This document shows positions 59,844-64,000 of a DNA stretch of 64,000 nucleotides, piece by piece. The first letter of the stretch is position 1; every line of letters starts with the position of its first letter. The notes beneath the pieces were generated by a model. The model had not been told where the DNA came from and did no database searches. It saw only the letters and a list, made by a program, of their open reading frames with translations. Source of the stretch: Clostridium amylolyticum (lineage in GTDB: Bacteria; Bacillota; Clostridia; Clostridiales; Clostridiaceae). Position numbers and translations under genes: made by a program. Location of the stretch: assembly GCF_900142075.1 (NCBI RefSeq), contig NZ_FQZO01000001.1, positions 248,001-312,000 on the forward strand, in the 5' to 3' direction.

Positions 59844-60608
59844 ATGGGATCTACAAATAAGTATTTTTTCAAAGATATGAGTGTTATGTTTGGACGTTCT
59901 ATGCGTCATATTTTTAGAAGTATGGATACAATTATTACAGTTTGTATCACACCAATTGCGATGATGTTATTATTCGTTTATGTATTTGGTGGTGCAATGG
60001 AAACAGGTGCAGAAAATTATATTAATTATCTATTACCAGGTATAATGTTAATGGCTATTGGCAGTGGCATTGCATATGTAGCTTACCGTTTGTTTATAGA
60101 TAAAGAGCGTGGTATCTTTGAACGTTTTCACTCTATGCCTATTGCTCGTTCTACAGTATTATGGGGACATGTATTAACCTCATTAATTTCAAATGGAATT
60201 TCTGTAGTAGTGATTATACTTGTTGCATTATTAATAGGTTTTCGCTCTTCAGCAGGAATCTTTGAATGGTTAGGTGTATTTGGAATTCTTGGGATATTTA
60301 CACTTGCGTTGACTTGGATTGCTGTAATTGCTGGACTTGCGGCTAAAACACCAGATGGTGCAGGCGCATTCTCTTACCCAATCATCTTCTTACCATTTAT
60401 CAGTTCTGCCTTTGTACCAACAAATACGATGCCTTCAGTAGTACGCGCCTTTGCAGAAAATCAACCTGTAACTCCTATTGTAGAAGCTATTCGTAACTTG
60501 TTAGCAAACCAACTAGTAGGAAATGAGATATGGACTGCTTTGGCTTGGTGTATAGCAATAATAGTTGTTGCTTATATCTTTGCAATGAGGATATATAAAA
60601 AAATATAA
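59844..60608 (+). CDS. ABC-2 exporter permease (DrrB-like)
   Basis: 254 residues, six hydrophobic segments. The pattern MRHIFRSMDTIITVCITPIA, ERGIFERFHSMPIARSTVLW and SSAFVPTNTMPSVVRAFAEN is that of DrrB-type ABC-2 permeases. One base follows the ATPase stop, so the two are coupled. Exports an unknown hydrophobic drug or metabolite. Confidence 0.9.
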   Translation: MGSTNKYFFKDMSVMFGRSMRHIFRSMDTIITVCITPIAMMLLFVYVFGGAMETGAENYINYLLPGIMLMAIGSGIAYVAYRLFIDKERGIFERFHSMPIARSTVLWGHVLTSLISNGISVVVIILVALLIGFRSSAGIFEWLGVFGILGIFTLALTWIAVIAGLAAKTPDGAGAFSYPIIFLPFISSAFVPTNTMPSVVRAFAENQPVTPIVEAIRNLLANQLVGNEIWTALAWCIAIIVVAYIFAMRIYKKI

Positions 60609-60652
60609 CCTATCTTTATACTAAATATAGTTACTCACCCACAGGGGTAGGC

Positions 60653-60691
60653 TTCGCTAAAAGGTTATTATGTTAATAACCTTTTAGCGAA
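60653..60691. repeat. Perfect 18-bp hairpin without T run
   Basis: 60653-60670 pairs perfectly with 60674-60691 around TGT, including TTCGCTAAAAGG. It follows the ABC-2 permease by 45 bp. It probably ends that transcript despite lacking a T run, or is the footprint of an element. Confidence 0.6.
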
Positions 60692-60797
60692 AAAGTATAA
60701 ATCTTTAAATTTCACGCCCCCCTTAGACCCATGGGGTACATTCTTTCTTAAAGCCAATATTAATGAGTATTAGCATCATTTTTTTACCAAAACACAT

Positions 60798-60811
60798 GTG
60801 GAGACGGTAGT
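60798..60811 (+). repeat. Right copy of the 14-bp direct repeat (putative attR)
   Basis: Identical to 44197-44210. Located inside the rlmD 3'-end fragment and 2 bp before the -35 of the mef promoter. Confidence 0.65.
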
Positions 60812-60812
60812 G

Positions 60813-60841
60813 TTGCTTAAACCGACTTATTGTGTTAAAAT
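60813..60841 (+). promoter_or_regulatory. Promoter of the mef-msr operon
   Basis: TTGCTT (60813-60818) and TAAAAT (60836-60841) with a 17-bp spacer, 41 bp before the leader peptide start. It lies within the rlmD fragment. Confidence 0.6.
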
Positions 60842-60881
60842 ATAAGTTAATACAAATAAGGATTTAGGAGGAACCGAAACT

Positions 60882-60908
60882 ATGACAGCCTCAATGCGTT
60901 TAAGATAA
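60882..60908 (+). CDS. mef leader peptide MTASMRLR
   Basis: Eight codons behind AGGAGG. The sequence is the one I remember for the macrolide-responsive leader of mef/mel operons in streptococci (MsrA has MTASMRLK). Macrolide-stalled ribosomes on this peptide allow readthrough of the following attenuator. Confidence 0.85.
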   Translation: MTASMRLR

Positions 60909-60957
60909 GCTGGCAATAAAAAGGCAGAATCTATCCCCGATGATAGGCTTTTTTTGT
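60909..60957 (+). terminator. Transcription attenuator of the mef operon
   Basis: Directly after the leader stop, AAAAAGGC and CTATC on the left pair with GATAG and GCTTTTTTT on the right around CCCCGAT. The T run (60949-60955) makes it an intrinsic terminator. A 220-bp gap then leads to mef; it shows nothing further that I recognise. Confidence 0.7.
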
Positions 60958-61179
60958 TGTGCTTATTTGTACGATATTGAGCATTCATTAGTTAAGGTGA
61001 GATATAGACTATTTAACTATAGCTATAGCATTATTTAACTATGTCTTTTTAAAGAATGTTTCCATATTGTATGTATGCAGACCAAAGCCACATTGTGGAT
61101 TTTAGCCTGCATTTTTTATTGCCTAGAATACTATTCAAAATAGAAATTCAAGCAAAATAATATGCAGGAGATAATAAAA

Positions 61180-62397
61180 ATGGAAAAATATAATAATTGG
61201 AAACTAAAGTTTTTTACAATCTGGGCAGGGCAGGCAGTATCTTTGATTACAAGTGCCATCCTACAAATGGCGATTATTTTTTATCTTATAGAAAAAACAG
61301 GATCTGCCATGGTCTTGTCTATGGCCTCACTAGTTGGTTTTCTACCCTATGCGGTGTTTGGACCAGCTATTGGTGTGCTAGTGGATCGCTATGATAGGAA
61401 AAAGATAATGATTGGTGCTGATTTAATTATTGCAGAAGCTGGAGCAGTGCTAGCTATTATTGCATTGTATATGGAGTTACCTGTTTGGATGGTTATGGTA
61501 GTATTGTTTATCCGTAGCATAGGAACAGCTTTTCATTCTCCTGCTCTGAATGCGGTCACGCCTCTTTTAGTACCGGAAGATCAGTTGACCAAATGTGCGG
61601 GTTATAGCCAGTCTTTGCAGTCTATAAGTTATATTTTAAGTCCAGTAGTTGCGGCATTGTTATACTCTGTTTGGGAATTAAATGCCATTATTGCCATCGA
61701 TGTGCTAGGAGCTGTAGTTGCTAGTCTCACAGTAGCATTTGTGAATATTCCAAAGCTTAAAGTAGACCAGCAAAGGCTGCAATCAAATTTCATAAAAGAA
61801 ATGAAAGAAGGAATTGTCGTACTGAAACAAAACAAAGGGTTATTTGTCTTATTACTTTTAGGAACACTATATACATTTGTTTATATGCCAATTAATACAC
61901 TATACCCTTTAATCAGCATGGAATATTTTAATGGGACACCGATGCATATTTCTATTACCGAAATTGCTTTTGCCTTTGGTATGCTGGCAGGAGGCTTGAT
62001 ATTAGGAAGATTGGTAAGCTACGAAAAGCGTGTACTATTAATAACTGGTTCATTTTTTATGATGGGGGCTAGTCTAGCCGTCTCGGGGTTACTTCCTCCA
62101 AATGGATTTGTTATGTTTGTAGTTTGCTGTGCAATAATGGGGCTTTCGGTGCCATTTTACAGCGGTGTGCAAACAGCTCTTTTTCAGGAGAAAATTAAGC
62201 CTGAATATTTGGGACGTGTATTTTCCTTGACTGGAAGTATCATGTCACTTGCTATGCCACTTGGGTTAATCCTTTCTGGGTTCTTTGCTGATAGAATTGG
62301 TGTAAACCACTGGTTTTTAATATCAGGTATTTTAATCATCGGCATTGCTATAGTTTGCCCGATGATGACTGAGATTAGAAAATTAGATTCAAAATAA
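61180..62397 (+). CDS. mef: Mef(A)/Mef(E)-type macrolide efflux MFS transporter
   Basis: 405 residues from the ATG at 61180 (CAGGAG in front; the ATG at 61162 lacks a site). Start MEKYNNWKLKFFTIWAGQAV, the MFS motif GVLVDRYDRKKIMIGADLII, and YSGVQTALFQEKIKPEYLGR are nearly as I recall for streptococcal Mef(A), with scattered differences such as VDQQRLQSNF in the central loop. Twelve transmembrane segments. It exports 14- and 15-membered macrolides, normally together with Msr(D). The divergence suggests a named subclass other than mef(A) or mef(E). Confidence 0.93.
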   Translation: MEKYNNWKLKFFTIWAGQAVSLITSAILQMAIIFYLIEKTGSAMVLSMASLVGFLPYAVFGPAIGVLVDRYDRKKIMIGADLIIAEAGAVLAIIALYMELPVWMVMVVLFIRSIGTAFHSPALNAVTPLLVPEDQLTKCAGYSQSLQSISYILSPVVAALLYSVWELNAIIAIDVLGAVVASLTVAFVNIPKLKVDQQRLQSNFIKEMKEGIVVLKQNKGLFVLLLLGTLYTFVYMPINTLYPLISMEYFNGTPMHISITEIAFAFGMLAGGLILGRLVSYEKRVLLITGSFFMMGASLAVSGLLPPNGFVMFVVCCAIMGLSVPFYSGVQTALFQEKIKPEYLGRVFSLTGSIMSLAMPLGLILSGFFADRIGVNHWFLISGILIIGIAIVCPMMTEIRKLDSK

Positions 62398-62422
62398 AAT
62401 AAACATTATTGGAGGGATATTT

Positions 62423-62443
62423 ATGTATTATATTTTCATGTAA
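62423..62443 (+). CDS. msr(D) leader peptide MYYIFM
   Basis: Six codons behind GGAGGG, 26 bp after the mef stop. The msr(D) leader studied in streptococci is MYLIFM as I recall; the third residue here is Tyr. The nascent peptide stalls ribosomes in the presence of erythromycin. Confidence 0.8.
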   Translation: MYYIFM

Positions 62444-62497
62444 TTCTTCCTGCTTAAATCGCAGGGTTTCCCTGCGTACAGGCAAATGAAAATATGC
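62429..62497 (+). terminator. Attenuator structure between the msr(D) leader and msr(D)
   Basis: A perfect 7-bp hairpin CGCAGGG/CCCTGCG with loop TTT (62460-62476) is nested in a longer pairing: TATTTTCAT of the leader ORF with ATGAAAATA, and CCTG with CAGG. Folding would include the leader codons, so a stalled ribosome would disrupt it. Confidence 0.6.
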
Positions 62498-62520
62498 GAT
62501 TATAGACAGGAGGAAATAAT

Positions 62521-63984
62521 ATGGAATTGATATTAAAAGCAAAAGACATTCGTGTGGAATTCACAGGACGTGATATTTTAGATATAGATGAACTAGAAAT
62601 ATATGATTATGACCGTATTGGTTTAGTAGGAGCAAATGGTGCAGGAAAGAGTACTTTGCTCAAGGTGCTTTTAGGGGAATTAACTCTGCCAGGATGTAAA
62701 ATCAATCGTCTTGGAGGATTTTCCTATATCCCCCAATTGGATGAAGTAACTTTGCAGGAGGAAAAAGATTTTGCGCTTATGGGTAAACTGAATGTTCATC
62801 AGTTAGAGGTGCAGACCATGAGTGGCGGTGAAGAAACAAGATTTAAATTATCACAGGCTCTTTCGAAGCAGGTACATGGTATTCTGGCAGATGAACCTAC
62901 CAGCCATTTAGACCGTGAAGGAATAGACTTTTTAATCGGACAGATAAAATGTTTTTCCGGTGCACTGCTAGTTATCAGCCATGATCGCTATTTCCTTGAT
63001 GAGGTAGTAGATAAAATATGGGAACTGAAAGATGGCAGAATCACGGAGTATTGGGGAAATTATTCTGATTATCTTCGCCAGAAAGAGGAGGAACGTAAAA
63101 GTCAAGCTGCAAAATACGAACAATTTGTTGCAGAACGTGACCGACTGGAACAGGCTGCTGAGGAAAAGCGAAAACAAGCACGTAAAATAGATCAGAAAGT
63201 AAAAGGTGCTGCCAAGAAAAATAGTTCTGAAAGTGGTGGACGTCTAGCGCATCAGAAAACAATTGGAAGCAAGCAAAAGAAAATGTATAATGCTGTTAAG
63301 TCTATGGAGCATAGGGTTGCAGCTTTGGGCGATGTGGAAGCTCCGAAAGACATCAGAACTATTCGGTTTCGACAGAGTAAAGCATTGGCGCTCTACAATC
63401 CATATCCCATTATCGGTATGGAAATTAATAAAAGGTTTGGAGATAAGGTATTGTTTGAAAAGGCATCTTTTCAAATCCCACTTGGAGCAAAAGTTGCACT
63501 GATTGGTGGTAATGGCGTAGGAAAAACAACGTTAATCCAAATGATTTTAAGTGCTGAAGAGGGTATTTCCATTTCACCTAAGGCGGAAATAGGTTATTTT
63601 GCTCAAAATGGGTATAAGTATAACCGTAATCAGGTAGTAATAGAATTTATGCAAGAAAACTGTGATTACAATGTTTCCGAAATACGTTCTGTTTTGGCAT
63701 CAATGGGATTTTTACACAATGATATTAGTAAAACATTATCCGTTTTAAGTGGTGGCGAGATTATTAAGCTACTGTTGGCTAAAATGCTAATGGGCAGGTA
63801 TAATATCCTATTAATGGACGAACCGAGCAACTTCCTTGATCTGCCAAGCTTAGAGGCTTTGGAAATGCTGATGAAAGGGTATGCAGGAACCATTGTGTTT
63901 ATCACACATGACAAACGACTTCTTGATAATGTGGCTGATATAATTTATGAAATTAAAGATAATGGATTGAACTTAGTCCAATAA
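62521..63984 (+). CDS. msrD: ABC-F ribosomal protection protein Msr(D)
   Basis: 487 residues, the length of Msr(D). Two ATPase domains without membrane segments: first Walker A GANGAGKST, signature MSGGEETRFKL, Walker B GILADEPTSHLD; second GGNGVGKTT, LSGGEIIKLLLAKML and LLMDEPSNFLD. The charged interdomain linker (about 190-265, EERKSQAAKYEQFVAERDRL) reaches toward the ribosome exit tunnel in this family. It removes macrolides from the ribosome. AGGAGG before the ATG. The frame is intact and ends 16 bp before the window edge. Confidence 0.93.
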   Translation: MELILKAKDIRVEFTGRDILDIDELEIYDYDRIGLVGANGAGKSTLLKVLLGELTLPGCKINRLGGFSYIPQLDEVTLQEEKDFALMGKLNVHQLEVQTMSGGEETRFKLSQALSKQVHGILADEPTSHLDREGIDFLIGQIKCFSGALLVISHDRYFLDEVVDKIWELKDGRITEYWGNYSDYLRQKEEERKSQAAKYEQFVAERDRLEQAAEEKRKQARKIDQKVKGAAKKNSSESGGRLAHQKTIGSKQKKMYNAVKSMEHRVAALGDVEAPKDIRTIRFRQSKALALYNPYPIIGMEINKRFGDKVLFEKASFQIPLGAKVALIGGNGVGKTTLIQMILSAEEGISISPKAEIGYFAQNGYKYNRNQVVIEFMQENCDYNVSEIRSVLASMGFLHNDISKTLSVLSGGEIIKLLLAKMLMGRYNILLMDEPSNFLDLPSLEALEMLMKGYAGTIVFITHDKRLLDNVADIIYEIKDNGLNLVQ

Positions 63985-64000
63985 TTATTTTATACTTCGT

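Larger units (their letters stand above)
60792..60845 (+). pseudogene. In-frame fragment of an rlmD 3' end
   Basis: The frame reads THVETVVLLKPTYCVKI and stops. THVETVVLLK is the usual C-terminal motif of RlmD/RumA proteins, and the DNA matches the end of the rlmD gene at 44194-44220 closely. No other rlmD sequence lies near. This is best explained as the displaced 3' end of the gene at the far side of an inserted element. Confidence 0.65.

Noticed and set aside
1..64000. CRISPR arrays, tRNA, rRNA, integrase, relaxase or phage structural genes
   Set aside because: Looked for on both strands and not seen; regular spacer-repeat patterns are absent.

Overview
The window is AT-rich, and its genes use strong AGGAGG-type ribosome binding sites with frequent TTG and GTG starts. 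It carries a Tlp-type spore protein, a three-subunit NAD(H)-linked [FeFe]-hydrogenase, a PRD-regulated PTS and an orphan T-box leader. Together these point to an anaerobic, spore-forming Firmicute of the Clostridium type; the species cannot be named from the sequence. No rRNA, tRNA, CRISPR array, integrase, relaxase or phage structural gene was seen.

Left part (1-14.1 kb). A divergent, truncated glycosidase-like gene faces an operon of three sugar-phosphate isomerases (a long ManA-like protein, a cupin glucose-6-phosphate isomerase and a short ManA) that ends with an RpiR-type regulator. Then come tlp, a GTPase with a C-terminal hydrophobic DUF697-like part, a double GNAT protein, an HD-domain protein and an ANT(6)-like aminoglycoside nucleotidyltransferase. 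A complete Bce-type peptide-antibiotic module (ATPase, permease, response regulator, intramembrane-sensing kinase) follows, with a promoter and an inverted-repeat operator.

Central metabolic block (14.2-28.9 kb). About fourteen genes in alternating directions look like one carbohydrate pathway: YitT-type membrane protein, ribulose-phosphate-epimerase-like enzyme, glucose-type PTS EIIA and EIICB, PRD regulator, M20 peptidase, a small membrane protein, PdxA-family dehydrogenase, PPi-type phosphofructokinase, FSA-type transaldolase, split transketolase, iron alcohol dehydrogenase and HAD phosphatase. I cannot assign the substrate. This is the best candidate for an undescribed catabolic system here.

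Hydrogen block (29.1-36.3 kb). A sensory [FeFe]-hydrogenase-like protein with a PAS domain overlaps a SpoIIE/PP2C-type phosphatase gene. They converge on hydCBA, encoding an electron-bifurcating-type NAD(H) hydrogenase. A decayed ABC ATPase gene follows, then a divergent OmpR-type regulator and histidine kinase, an exported protein of unknown function, an OafA-type acyltransferase with an SGNH domain, and an RlmD/RlmCD-type rRNA methyltransferase.

Accessory block (44.2-60.8 kb). The 3' end of rlmD contains a 14-bp sequence that recurs at 60.8 kb inside an in-frame fragment of another rlmD 3' end. This is the pattern left by an element inserted at the end of this gene. Between the repeats lie an Abi_C-type protein, an IS3-family element plus a broken copy of it, a vitamin-B6-type salvage cluster, an orphan T-box leader, an ISL3 transposase remnant, a TetR-controlled ABC exporter, GNAT, a Crp/Fnr regulator divergent from a split permease with a ferredoxin tail, PadR with two DUF1048 proteins, a cysteine-rich KTR protein and an ABC-2 exporter.

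Right end (60.8-64 kb). A macrolide-resistance operon of the mef/msr(D) type: leader peptide MTASMRLR, Mef efflux pump, second leader peptide MYYIFM, and the ABC-F ribosome-protection protein Msr(D). All family assignments come from motif reading and memory of the families; no database search or alignment was run.
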